Below are positions 1 to 10,844 of a stretch of 21,290 nt of DNA, in pieces. The notes under the pieces were generated by a model. The model saw only the letters and a program-made list of their open reading frames with translations, did not search any database and had not been told where the DNA came from. The stretch's first letter is position 1; each line of letters starts with the position of its first letter. The stretch spans positions 1 to 21,290 of the forward strand of contig JAEYVF010000044.1 in NCBI GenBank assembly GCA_023432005.1. Direction: 5' to 3'. The DNA is from Actinomycetes bacterium. GTDB lineage: Bacteria; Actinomycetota; Actinomycetes; Actinomycetales; Microbacteriaceae. Both the position numbers and the translations under genes were made by a program.

Positions 1-997
1 GAGCGCGGCCGCGGGAGCGCAGACGGCGGCCTCGGGCGCCGCATCGCTCAACGCCGGATCGCTCAAGGTCGCCTCGGGCGCCCAGTCGGTCTCGGCGGGC
101 GTCACCGCCGCGATCGCCGGCGTCGGCGACCTCCGCGCGGGCGCTGTCGCGATCCGCGACGGCATGCTCAGCACCCAGCCGGGCGGCCTCATGTACAGCG
201 TCGGCGGGATCACCCAGATCGCGGACGGCGTCGGTACGAGCATCGGCAACCTCGCCGCCATCGCGGCGCAGTCCGAGTCGGACGCCGCGGGGCTGCAGAA
301 CCTCGTGGGCGGCTTCAGCGACGGGTACGTGCTGACCGCCGGGGATGTCGCCCAGCTGCAGGGCGCCGCCTCCCTGCTCGTCGGACGCACGACCGTGCTC
401 AGCACGAACCTTCCCGGGGTTCAGCACGCCGTGAGCGGCGCGATGTCGTCGACGACGACGCCGACCATCAAGCAGGCTCTCGGCTCGCTCGGCGCGGGCG
501 TCACGAGCCTCGCGAACGACAAGGTCGACGGCCTCCTCATCGCGGGCATGGACACCTTCAAGACGAAGCTGCTGCCGCTGCAGCAGGGCGCGTCGAGCCT
601 CGCGACGGGGGCGAACGACCTCAACGCGGGCGCGAGCCGCCTCACCACCGGCACGCAGAACCTCGCCGCGGGCTCGCAGACCCTCGCCGACAGCGCGGGC
701 ACGCTCGCGACCGGCGTCGGCACGCTCGCCGCGGGAGCAGCCGACCTCGCGAGCGGGACCGCCGAGCTCGCCGACGGCGCCCAGTCCGCCTCGTCGGGCA
801 GCGCGGAGCTCGCCGAGGGCGCGGCGACGCTCGACGACGGCACCGGCCGCCTCGCGGCGGGTGCGCAGGAGCTGCACTCGGGCGCCTCGAGCATGACCTT
901 CGGCAGCCTCGCGCCGTGGGTGCTCGTGATCGGCGGTGTGCTCATCGGCCTCGGCGTCGCGTGGGCCTTCCACCGCATCCGCTCGCGCAACGCCTGA
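1..997 (+). CDS. xxxLxxG heptad-repeat membrane protein (C-terminal part)
   Basis: The reading frame is open from the first bases of the window (codons begin at base 2), so the 5' end lies outside. The visible ~331 residues are low-complexity and rich in Ala, Gly, Ser and Leu. From about base 600 to 890 they form around 14 consecutive seven-residue units of the x-x-x-Leu-x-x-Gly type; weaker copies occur near the window start. One hydrophobic helix follows (LAPWVLVIGGVLIGLGVAWAF) with a basic tail, HRIRSRNA, so the repeats are probably outside the membrane and the tail inside. Such heptads are known from YhgE/Pip-type and related membrane proteins of Gram-positives, whose biochemical role is poorly defined. 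Full YhgE proteins end in several membrane helices; only one is seen here, so this is a variant or a different family. The repeat call is secure, the function unknown. Confidence 0.75.
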   Translation, partial: SAAAGAQTAASGAASLNAGSLKVASGAQSVSAGVTAAIAGVGDLRAGAVAIRDGMLSTQPGGLMYSVGGITQIADGVGTSIGNLAAIAAQSESDAAGLQNLVGGFSDGYVLTAGDVAQLQGAASLLVGRTTVLSTNLPGVQHAVSGAMSSTTTPTIKQALGSLGAGVTSLANDKVDGLLIAGMDTFKTKLLPLQQGASSLATGANDLNAGASRLTTGTQNLAAGSQTLADSAGTLATGVGTLAAGAADLASGTAELADGAQSASSGSAELAEGAATLDDGTGRLAAGAQELHSGASSMTFGSLAPWVLVIGGVLIGLGVAWAFHRIRSRNA

Positions 998-1013
998 GTC
1001 ACACAGCGGAACG

Positions 1014-1049
1014 GATGACGGCCCCCGGGGAACCCCGGGGGCCGTCATC
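1014..1049. terminator. Bidirectional terminator hairpin
   Basis: A perfect 17-bp inverted repeat (1014-1030 and 1033-1049) is separated by only two bases (AA). It lies between the ends of two convergent genes, 16 bases after the heptad-repeat gene and 9 bases after the clpB stop. There is no U-tract on either side, as is common for terminators in high-GC actinobacteria, so it probably works for both strands. Confidence 0.8.
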
Positions 1050-1058
1050 GCGTGCGGG

Positions 1059-3230
<2,172 letters not shown>

Positions 3231-3247
3231 GATCCTCCGGGTGAAGA

Positions 3248-3268
3248 CTTGAGTTGTGGTGGCTCAAG
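3248..3268. promoter_or_regulatory. HAIR element (HspR operator) of clpB
   Basis: CTTGAGT-N7-GCTCAAG on the plus strand matches the HspR inverted repeat CTTGAGT-N7-ACTCAAG at 13 of 14 positions. It sits 18 bases before the clpB start. A -10-like TAAACT on the minus strand (3267-3272) overlaps the operator edge by two bases, exactly as at dnaK. No convincing -35 is visible. Bound HspR should block clpB transcription until heat stress titrates DnaK away. Confidence 0.88.
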
Positions 3269-3367
3269 TTTAGCGGGGAACCCGCCGGAATGCACGAGGC
3301 AAGTCGCGCGATGGCCGAGGCCCCTCGCTTCACCCGGCGCGGGTGACCCGGGCCCGAGCCGCGGGAG

Positions 3368-3373
3368 TATACA
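3368..3373 (+). promoter_or_regulatory. Putative -10 of PLDc_N/SHOCT gene
   Basis: TATACA is one of very few AT-rich hexamers in the clpB-SHOCT intergenic region and lies about 58 bases before the start codon. A loose -35 (GTGACC, 3343-3348) is 19 bases upstream. The call rests on base composition and position only. Confidence 0.35.
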
Positions 3374-3431
3374 TTCAGCGATGGCGCCCGCCTCGAGGCC
3401 GCCGCATCGACGATTGACGAAAGGTACGACG

Positions 3432-3824
3432 ATGACCTTCCTCAGCACGTTCTGGGACTTCATCTGGCTGCTGTTCTGGTCGTTCGCGTTCGTCGCCTAC
3501 CTGTTCGCGATCTTCGCGATCATCGGCGACCTCTTCCGCGACCACGAGCTCAACGGCTGGTGGAAGGCCCTCTGGATCATCTTCCTGATCTTCCTGCCGT
3601 TCCTCACGGCTCTCGTCTACCTCATCGCGCGCGGCAGGGGGATGGCCGAGCGCAGCGCCGCGGCGGCGAACCAGGCGCAGAGCGCGACCGACGACTACAT
3701 CCGTCGGGCCGCCGGCACGAGCCCGAGCGCCGCGGACGAGATCGCGAAGGCGAAGGGCCTGCTCGACTCGGGCGCTATCACGCAGGCCGAGTTCGACTCC
3801 CTCAAGGCGCGCGCCCTCAGGTGA
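3432..3824 (+). CDS. PLDc_N-like / SHOCT two-helix membrane protein
   Basis: A 130-residue protein. Residues about 8-33 and 41-66 are two membrane helices joined by the polar loop RDHELNGWWK, the pattern of the phospholipase-D-nuclease N-terminal (PLDc_N) family, which has no catalytic site of its own. After a polar linker the last ~30 residues (DEIAKAKGLLDSGAITQAEF and on) match the SHOCT domain, a short C-terminal oligomerisation-type module. The start is chosen for AAAGG 7-8 bases upstream, and the membrane segment begins right after it. A -10-like TATACA lies at 3368-3373. The gene shares a ~200-base divergent promoter region with clpB, and its last 8 bases overlap the 3' end of the convergent glycosyltransferase gene. 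The precise function is unknown; envelope stress or membrane maintenance is a guess. Confidence 0.85.
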   Translation: MTFLSTFWDFIWLLFWSFAFVAYLFAIFAIIGDLFRDHELNGWWKALWIIFLIFLPFLTALVYLIARGRGMAERSAAAANQAQSATDDYIRRAAGTSPSAADEIAKAKGLLDSGAITQAEFDSLKARALR

Positions 3825-5223
3825 GCCGACGCGCCCGCGCCCGCTCGATGGCCGTGACCAGCAGCTCTGCGGTCGCGGCCATCGCACGCTCGGTGCCGTT
3901 CGCGCGCGCCCAGGCGAGCGCGGCATCCGAGTAGGCGGCGATGCGCTCGGGATGGCCCAGCACGCGCACGATCGCGGTCGCGAGGCCCGCGACGTCGCCC
4001 GAGGGGACGAGCTCGCCGTCGACGCCCGGCTGGATCATCTCCGCGGGCCCGTAGGGCACGTCGTAGCTCACGACGGGGCAGCCCCCGGACAGGGCCTCCG
4101 TGATCGAGAGCGGCCAACCCTCGTGGCGGCTCGACACGACGAGCAGCCCCGCCGTCGCGAGCTCGTCGGCGACGCGCGGCACGTAGCCGCGCAAGCGCAC
4201 CGCATCACCGACGCCGAGCTCGGCGACGAACGCCTCGAGCTCGGGACGCAGCGGCCCTTCGCCGTACACGTCGAGGCGCGCCCGGGGCTCGGCCGCGAGC
4301 ACGGCGGGCCACGCGCGGATGGCGTCGTCGACGCGCTTCTGCTCGGCGAGCCGCGCGATCATGACAGCCCGGTGCGGGTCGCGCCCGGATGCGGGGGCGG
4401 GCTGCGCGGCAGGCTGCGCGGGATGCGGCACCACGACCCAGCCCTCGTGCTCGCCGAACCGGCGCACGACATCCGCCCGCTGCGCGCGCGTGAGCCAGAT
4501 GACGCCGTCGAACGCGTCGATGACGTCGAACCAGCCCGACCACAGCGTGTCCATCTCGGAGTCCCACGCGTGCGGCGGCCGGGTGTGGGCGTTGTGCACC
4601 GTGTGCACGAGCGTGTAGTCGCGCGGGCCGCCCGCCAGCAGCTCGCCCACCTGCTTCGCCTCCGACACGACGACCGCCTCGCGGTCGCCTGACTCGGCGA
4701 CGACGGCATCGACCCACAGCCGGTAGAGCTCGCCGAAGCCGCGCAGGGCGCCCAGCACCGAGCCGTCGGCCGCGAGCACGGGCAGGGGTGCCGGAGCACG
4801 GAACCAGTCGACCTGCCGCACGAACGGCAGCCGCAGCACGACGCCGCCGTCGTGCGCGATGACGTCCGTCCACGCCGCGGGGTCGTCGTCGACGGGCGCC
4901 TCGTAGGGGTGCAGGGTGGCGCCGCGCACGAGCTCGGGGCGCTCGCGCAGCTCCTCGAAGAGGTTGCGGATGCGGGTGCGATCGCTCGCGAGGCCGAGCG
5001 CACGGAACTGCTCGAGCACGCCCGCCATGGGCGCCACGTCGAAGGTCAGCAGCGTGGGCACAGCGCCCGCCACCTGCTCGAAGTGCAGCGCTCGCTGGAG
5101 GGTCGCGACGGTGTAGCCGCCGTCGAGCCCGGGGCGCAGGCGGCTCGCGGCGATGAAGTAGTCGGCGTCGGGGAAGGCGACGTGCGGGCGGCCTACGACC
5201 GACCCGGCCCCAACTGTCGCCAC
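3817..5223 (-). CDS. GT4-type glycosyltransferase
   Basis: A 468-residue GT-B fold glycosyltransferase of the 'group 1' type, expected to move a sugar from a nucleotide-sugar donor to an envelope or storage acceptor. The C-terminal half carries the retaining-enzyme signature E-x7-E at residues 368-376 (inside HEGWPLSITEAL), followed by GCPVVSYDVPYGPAEMI. The GPAEMI segment is typical of poly(glycerol-phosphate) glucosyltransferase (TagE/GtfA-like) proteins. A phosphate-binding stretch AVMIARLAEQKRVDDAI precedes it. The N-terminal half (acceptor side) is divergent. No signal peptide or membrane helix is seen. The GTG start follows AGGTGG by 4 bases and overlaps hspR by 31 bases, so it is probably read through from the dnaK operon. 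Its 3' end overlaps the convergent SHOCT gene by 8 bases. The family is secure, the acceptor unknown; teichoic-acid-like glycosylation is only an analogy. Confidence 0.88.
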   Translation of the reverse strand: MATVGAGSVVGRPHVAFPDADYFIAASRLRPGLDGGYTVATLQRALHFEQVAGAVPTLLTFDVAPMAGVLEQFRALGLASDRTRIRNLFEELRERPELVRGATLHPYEAPVDDDPAAWTDVIAHDGGVVLRLPFVRQVDWFRAPAPLPVLAADGSVLGALRGFGELYRLWVDAVVAESGDREAVVVSEAKQVGELLAGGPRDYTLVHTVHNAHTRPPHAWDSEMDTLWSGWFDVIDAFDGVIWLTRAQRADVVRRFGEHEGWVVVPHPAQPAAQPAPASGRDPHRAVMIARLAEQKRVDDAIRAWPAVLAAEPRARLDVYGEGPLRPELEAFVAELGVGDAVRLRGYVPRVADELATAGLLVVSSRHEGWPLSITEALSGGCPVVSYDVPYGPAEMIQPGVDGELVPSGDVAGLATAIVRVLGHPERIAAYSDAALAWARANGTERAMAATAELLVTAIERARARRLT

Positions 5224-5612
5224 ACCACCACCTGATTCCTCTTGAGCCGCTCGCCGGCGCGCAACGACACTACCTCGCCCTCCGTGCCGGCCGCGAAGAC
5301 GCGGCGGCCGGTGCGCGTGAGCAGCTCGTCGGCGAGCGCCGCCTCGAGCTCGCGCACGCGGGAGGTGAGCGCCGTGACCTGGTTCTCGAGCTCGAGGATG
5401 CGGCGGATGCCCTCGAGGTTGAGGCCCTCGGCCGAGAGTCGCGAGATCTCGCGCAGCTGCACGACATCGCGCATCGAGTAGCGCCGCGACTTCCCGGCCG
5501 TGCGCTGCGGGCTCACGAGCCCCATCCGGTCGTACTGCCGCAGCGTCTGCGGGTGCATGCCCGCGAGCTCCGCCGCGACGGCGATCGCGAAGAGGGGCGT
5601 CGACTCGTCCAT
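5193..5612 (-). CDS. hspR: Heat-shock repressor HspR (MerR family)
   Basis: A 139-residue MerR-type DNA-binding protein that represses chaperone genes by binding HAIR elements; in Streptomyces DnaK acts as its co-repressor. The winged helix-turn-helix occupies residues about 8-57, with HPQTLRQYDRMGLVSPQRT and the wing KSRRYSMRDV. The segment LSAEGLNLEGIRRILELE is characteristic of HspR. A coiled coil follows (about 74-97). The tail NQVVVWRQ resembles the conserved LVVWRP-like end of actinobacterial HspR. The ATG shares one base with the dnaJ stop (TGATG), so translation is coupled. Being the fourth gene of the dnaK operon, it controls its own synthesis through the two operators upstream of dnaK, and clpB through a third. 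Confidence 0.95.
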   Translation of the reverse strand: MDESTPLFAIAVAAELAGMHPQTLRQYDRMGLVSPQRTAGKSRRYSMRDVVQLREISRLSAEGLNLEGIRRILELENQVTALTSRVRELEAALADELLTRTGRRVFAAGTEGEVVSLRAGERLKRNQVVVWRQLGPGRS

Positions 5613-6571
5613 CAGCCGCGGGCCTTCTCGAGCAGCTCCTCCCGGGGGTTCTCGGGCGGGAGGGTCGCGGCGAACGCCTCGAGCTTCTTCTTCGCGTCGC
5701 CCGACAGGTGACTCGGCACGACGACGTGAACCGTCGCGAGCAGGTCTCCCGTCGTGCCGCCGGCGGTGACGCCGCGCCCCTTCACGCGCAGCACGCGACC
5801 GCTCGGGGTGCCGGGCGCCACGCGCAGCCGCACGGGGTCGCCGTCGAGCGTCGGCACCTCGATCGTCGCGCCGAGCGCGGCCTCCGTGAACGTCACCGGC
5901 ACGTCGACCCGCAGGTTCGTCCCGTCGCGCTCGAACACCGGATGCGGCCGCACCGTCACGGTGAGCACGAGGTCGCCCGGCTCGCCGCCGTCGGGGCTCG
6001 GCTGTCCCTTGCCGCGGATCTTGACCTTCTGCCCGTCGCGCACCCCCGCGGGGATCTTGACCTTCGTGGCCTTGCCGCCCGGGAGCTGGAGCGTGACGGT
6101 GTCGCCGTGGATCGCGGTGAGGAAGTCGAGGGTCGTCGTCGCGGTGATGTCGGCGCCGGGCGTCGGTCCGCCGAACCCGCGGTAGCCGCCCGTCGGGGTG
6201 CCGAAGCGACCCGAGCCGAACATGCCGCCGAGCAGATCCTCGAACCCGCCCGCGGCGTAGTTCGGGCGACCGCCGCCGAACATGCCGCCGAAGACGTCCT
6301 CGAAGCCCTGGCCGCCGGGCGTGAAGCGCGCGCCCGCGCCCATTGCGCGGACCTGGTCGTACTCCGCGCGCTCCTGCGGGTCGGAGAGCACAGCGTACGC
6401 CTCGCTGATCTCCTTGAACCGCGCCTCGGCGGCGGTATCACCCGGGTTGGAGTCCGGGTGATACTGCCGCGCGAGCTTGCGGTAGACCTTCTTGAGCTCG
6501 GCGTCGGAGACGTCCTTCGAGACGCCGAGCGTGGCGTAGAAGTCCTTGTCGAACCAGTCCTGGCTGGCCAT
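5612..6571 (-). CDS. dnaJ: DnaJ/CbpA-type J-domain co-chaperone, no zinc finger
   Basis: An Hsp40 that delivers clients to DnaK and stimulates its ATPase. The J domain covers residues about 9-73, with the catalytic HPD tripeptide at 38-40. A Gly/Phe region follows (about 76-138); the two C-terminal beta domains typical of DnaJ run from about 140 to 300. The protein is 319 residues and contains no cysteine at all, so the four CxxCxGxG zinc motifs of classical DnaJ are missing; the architecture is that of type II (CbpA-like). The G/F region contains a duplicated unit, GFED(V/L)(F/L)GGMFG(G/S)GR, at residues 89-102 and 109-122. A GAGGAG Shine-Dalgarno lies 4 bases before the ATG, 40 bases after the grpE stop. 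Position in the operon supports the dnaJ label. Confidence 0.93.
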   Translation of the reverse strand: MASQDWFDKDFYATLGVSKDVSDAELKKVYRKLARQYHPDSNPGDTAAEARFKEISEAYAVLSDPQERAEYDQVRAMGAGARFTPGGQGFEDVFGGMFGGGRPNYAAGGFEDLLGGMFGSGRFGTPTGGYRGFGGPTPGADITATTTLDFLTAIHGDTVTLQLPGGKATKVKIPAGVRDGQKVKIRGKGQPSPDGGEPGDLVLTVTVRPHPVFERDGTNLRVDVPVTFTEAALGATIEVPTLDGDPVRLRVAPGTPSGRVLRVKGRGVTAGGTTGDLLATVHVVVPSHLSGDAKKKLEAFAATLPPENPREELLEKARG

Positions 6572-6611
6572 CGGACTCCTCTCGGGTTGAGTTCTGCGGG
6601 TGGCGGGCCGT

Positions 6612-7232
6612 TCAGCCCGCGGGCGGGGCGCTCACGGCGACCTTGGCGGCCCGGATGAGCCGGTCGCCGAGCGCGTACCCGACCTGGATGACGTCCTTGA
6701 CCGTCTCGCCCTCGGCATCCGGGTCGGGCAGGTGCACGACGGCCTCGTGGATGTTGGGGTCGAAGGTCTCGCCGACCTCGCCGACGCGGCGCAGCCCGTA
6801 CTTCTCGAACCCGGCTCGCAGCTTCTGCGAGACGAGCGTGAGCGGGGCGCCCTCGACGAGGTCGCCGTGGGCGTCGGCCCGGTCGAGGTCGTCGATGACG
6901 GGGAGCAGCGAGCGGATCACCTCGGCGATCACGGCCTCGCGGTTCGCCGCGCGGTCGCGCTCGACGCGGATGCGGAAGTTCTTCAGGTCGGCCTGGGCAC
7001 GCGCCGCGATCTCGCGGTACTCCGCGACCAGATCCTTCTCGGCGTCGGCCAGGAGCGCGAGGTCCTCGTCGCTCAGACCGTCGCCGTCCTCGGGGGCCTG
7101 GTCGGCCGCGGGCGCCTCCGCACGCGGCTCGCCGGTCTCCGGGTCGATCTTCCGCTTGTCCTGGACCTTCGGCTCCTCCTCCTCGCGCTGCTTCTCGTCG
7201 CGGTCCTTGTCGTCGCGGTCCTTGTCAGCCAT
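6612..7232 (-). CDS. grpE: Nucleotide exchange factor GrpE
   Basis: A 206-residue co-chaperone that opens the DnaK nucleotide cleft and releases ADP. The first ~55 residues are highly charged and probably disordered (MADKDRDDKDRDEKQREEEE). A long helix for dimerisation follows (about 56-110, ending RVERDRAANREAV). The C-terminal beta domain carries the GrpE signature from FDPNIHEAVVHLPDPDAEG to VIQVGYALGDRLIRAAKV. The ATG is only two bases after the dnaK stop. Its Shine-Dalgarno is weak and lies inside the last dnaK codons, so coupling to dnaK translation is likely. Confidence 0.96.
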   Translation of the reverse strand: MADKDRDDKDRDEKQREEEEPKVQDKRKIDPETGEPRAEAPAADQAPEDGDGLSDEDLALLADAEKDLVAEYREIAARAQADLKNFRIRVERDRAANREAVIAEVIRSLLPVIDDLDRADAHGDLVEGAPLTLVSQKLRAGFEKYGLRRVGEVGETFDPNIHEAVVHLPDPDAEGETVKDVIQVGYALGDRLIRAAKVAVSAPPAG

Positions 7233-7234
7233 AC

Positions 7235-9085
<1,851 letters not shown>

Positions 9086-9123
9086 GTTCTGTTTGCTCCT
9101 TGAAGACTGGTGGGATGCGCGGA

Positions 9124-9144
9124 CTTGAGCCGCGCCGTATCAAG
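9124..9144. promoter_or_regulatory. HAIR element A (HspR operator) of dnaK
   Basis: CTTGAGC-N7-TATCAAG on the plus strand matches the HAIR inverted repeat at 11 of 14 positions. It overlaps the presumed -10 of dnaK (CAAACT on the minus strand, 9143-9148) by two bases, the same geometry as at clpB. It is the weaker of the two dnaK operators. Confidence 0.8.
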
Positions 9145-9171
9145 TTTGCATCCCCGTCGGGGGGATGTCAA
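9143..9171 (-). promoter_or_regulatory. dnaK operon promoter
   Basis: On the minus strand a perfect -35, TTGACA (9166-9171), is followed by 17 bases and a -10-like CAAACT (9143-9148). The promoter is flanked by HAIR B upstream and HAIR A at the -10. The 17-base spacer contains most of a 7-bp dyad (CATCCCC-N5-GGGGATG, 9149-9167). The -10 match is moderate (3 of 6). Confidence 0.6.
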
Positions 9172-9175
9172 GAAG

Positions 9176-9196
9176 CTTGAGTCGACGCGGCTCAAG
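9176..9196. promoter_or_regulatory. HAIR element B (HspR operator) of dnaK
   Basis: CTTGAGT-N7-GCTCAAG on the plus strand is identical in both half-sites to the clpB operator (13 of 14 to consensus). It lies just upstream of the dnaK -35. Its centre is 52 bp from the centre of HAIR A, about five helical turns, so two HspR complexes would bind the same face of the DNA. Confidence 0.9.
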
Positions 9197-9205
9197 GCAC
9201 GCGCA

Positions 9206-9316
9206 TCACACCGCGCAGACGGTGGCGAACCCCGTCGGCGCTGCCGCGAGCGCCGCCGCGAGGAGTACGACCACGACCACGCCGATGAGCGCGCCCGCGC
9301 GCGCCGCGGCCGTCAC
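9206..9316 (-). CDS. Putative 36-residue single-helix membrane protein
   Basis: This small ORF begins with GTG inside the stop region of the FAD oxidoreductase gene: GTGA is shared, a 4-base overlap typical of translational coupling. A GAGG lies 4 bases upstream. The product is 36 residues: a short basic start (TAAARAG), one strongly hydrophobic stretch (ALIGVVVVVLLAAALAAA) and the tail PTGFATVCAV. All but two codons end in G or C, as expected for a real gene here. It ends 10 bases before HAIR B of the dnaK promoter. No family is recognised. It could be a small membrane subunit or anchor, or a chance hydrophobic reading frame in GC-rich DNA. Confidence 0.45.
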   Translation of the reverse strand: MTAAARAGALIGVVVVVLLAAALAAAPTGFATVCAV

Positions 9317-10734
9317 GACGCCTCGCGATCGCCGAGCGGCCGCACCGGGTGGTTGCCGCGGATGCGCCCCTGCGGGTCGTACGCCGTCTTGACGCGACGC
9401 AGGCGCGCGAGCCGGTCGCCGAAGAGCGCCTCGGCCGCCACGGGCCGCTCCGCGAAGTTGAGGTACACGGTGTCGGCGGTCCACGGCTCGAGCACGCCGG
9501 CGAGCGCGTCGAGCGCCCCCGTCACGAGCGCGGCGTGCTCGGGCGAGACCGTCATCCCTCCGGAGAAGACGATGAAGCCGCCGTCGAAGTCGGCGACGAC
9601 GCCGCCCTCGCCGCGACCCGGCGCGAGCTCGGCGCCGAGCAGTCGGAACTCGATCGACATGAGGGGCGCCGCATCCGCCGACTCCGCGAACGCGACGAAC
9701 GCGTCGATCGCGTCGGCCGGGAGGTCGCGCAGCATCATGCCGTCGCCCGCGGCGGGCACGGGGCCCTCCGGGTCGCCATGGATCTGCGAGAGGGCGGATG
9801 CGGGCATCGAGCCGAACATGTCGAGCTCCGGCGCGAGCGCGCGCAGCGGCGCCACGAGCCGCGCGGCCTCCTCGACGGTCTCCTGCGCGACGACCTCGAC
9901 GACCGTGCACTCGCGCCCCGCGAGGTGCGGGGGAACGCCCGGGGCGTCGGGGATGCGCATGACGCGCGCGATCGTCGTGACCGAGGGCGGCAGCGTCTCG
10001 CACCACGTGCGCCAGGCGTGCAGCACGCGGCCCGCATCGGCGAGGGGCCACCAGAACGCGCCGCCCTCGACGGTCGCGAGCCGGTAGAGGCGGAACTCGA
10101 GCGCCGTCACGACGCCGAACGAGCCGCCGCCTCCACGCAGCGCCCAGAACAGCTCCGGCTCGTGCTGGTCGTCGACGCGGCGCAGCACGCCGTCGGCCGT
10201 GACGACCTCGATGGCGGTGACGCTGTTGGCGGCGAGGCCGTGCGAGCGGCCGAGCCAGCTGAGGCCGCCGCCGAGCGTGTACCCGACGACCCCCACATCC
10301 GCCGCCGTGCCCGCGAGACCGACGAGGCCGTGCGGCGCGGCCGCGGCGGTGACGTCGGCCCACCACGCGCCCGCCTCGACGCGCGCCGTCATGGCGACCG
10401 CGTCGATCTCGACGCCGCGCATGCGATCGGTGCGGATGAGGATGGTGCCGGCGAGCGAGCCGAGCGGCGCCGCGTTGTGGCCCGTGCCCTGCGCGGTCAC
10501 GCCGAGGCCGAGCTCGGCCGCGGTGCGCACGATCGCCTGCACGTCGTCGGCGTCGACCGGATGCGCGACCGCCTCGGGGCGCTGGTCGACCGCGAGCGAC
10601 CATGCGCGGCGCGCGTCGTCCCAGTCGTCGTCGCCCGGGAGGGCGAGGGTTCCCGTGAGCTTCGCGCGCAGCAGCGCCAGGCGGTCGGAACGGATGTCGT
10701 CCGCGCTCGGCGCGGTCGTGATGTCGAGGGTCAT
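9313..10734 (-). CDS. BBE-like FAD-binding oxidoreductase
   Basis: A 473-residue flavoenzyme of the PCMH/berberine-bridge (FAD_binding_4 plus BBE) family; such enzymes oxidise sugars, alcohols or secondary metabolites with O2 or another acceptor. The FAD domain shows AQGTGHN (81-87), where His86 aligns with the histidine that holds FAD covalently. The loop that carries the second FAD-linking cysteine in bicovalent members reads LAGTAADVGVVGYTLGGG, with no cysteine, so only one covalent bond is expected. GGGGSFGVVTALEFRLY (201-217) is conserved. The BBE tail is present: VYLNFAE, then LRRVKTAYDPQGRIRGNHPV. The start is set at ATG 10734 because AGGAG lies 6 bases upstream; an upstream in-frame ATG at 10845 would add 37 unlikely residues. 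No export signal. It is transcribed away from a LuxR regulator. Substrate unknown. Confidence 0.88.
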   Translation of the reverse strand: MTLDITTAPSADDIRSDRLALLRAKLTGTLALPGDDDWDDARRAWSLAVDQRPEAVAHPVDADDVQAIVRTAAELGLGVTAQGTGHNAAPLGSLAGTILIRTDRMRGVEIDAVAMTARVEAGAWWADVTAAAAPHGLVGLAGTAADVGVVGYTLGGGLSWLGRSHGLAANSVTAIEVVTADGVLRRVDDQHEPELFWALRGGGGSFGVVTALEFRLYRLATVEGGAFWWPLADAGRVLHAWRTWCETLPPSVTTIARVMRIPDAPGVPPHLAGRECTVVEVVAQETVEEAARLVAPLRALAPELDMFGSMPASALSQIHGDPEGPVPAAGDGMMLRDLPADAIDAFVAFAESADAAPLMSIEFRLLGAELAPGRGEGGVVADFDGGFIVFSGGMTVSPEHAALVTGALDALAGVLEPWTADTVYLNFAERPVAAEALFGDRLARLRRVKTAYDPQGRIRGNHPVRPLGDREAS

Positions 10735-10844
10735 GAGGGTCTCCTGTTCGTCGGAAGGTCGGCGGCCACTCTCCCGAGCGCGGCCGGCCGCCGCCATCCC
10801 GCGGCTCGGGGGAATCGCGCGCCCGGGGGTAGGGGGCGAGGGCA

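Noticed and set aside
5241..5247. CTTGAGC in the end of hspR as an internal HspR site.
   Set aside because: Only one half-site is present; the position of the second half reads CGGCGCG, and the bases are explained by hspR coding sequence.
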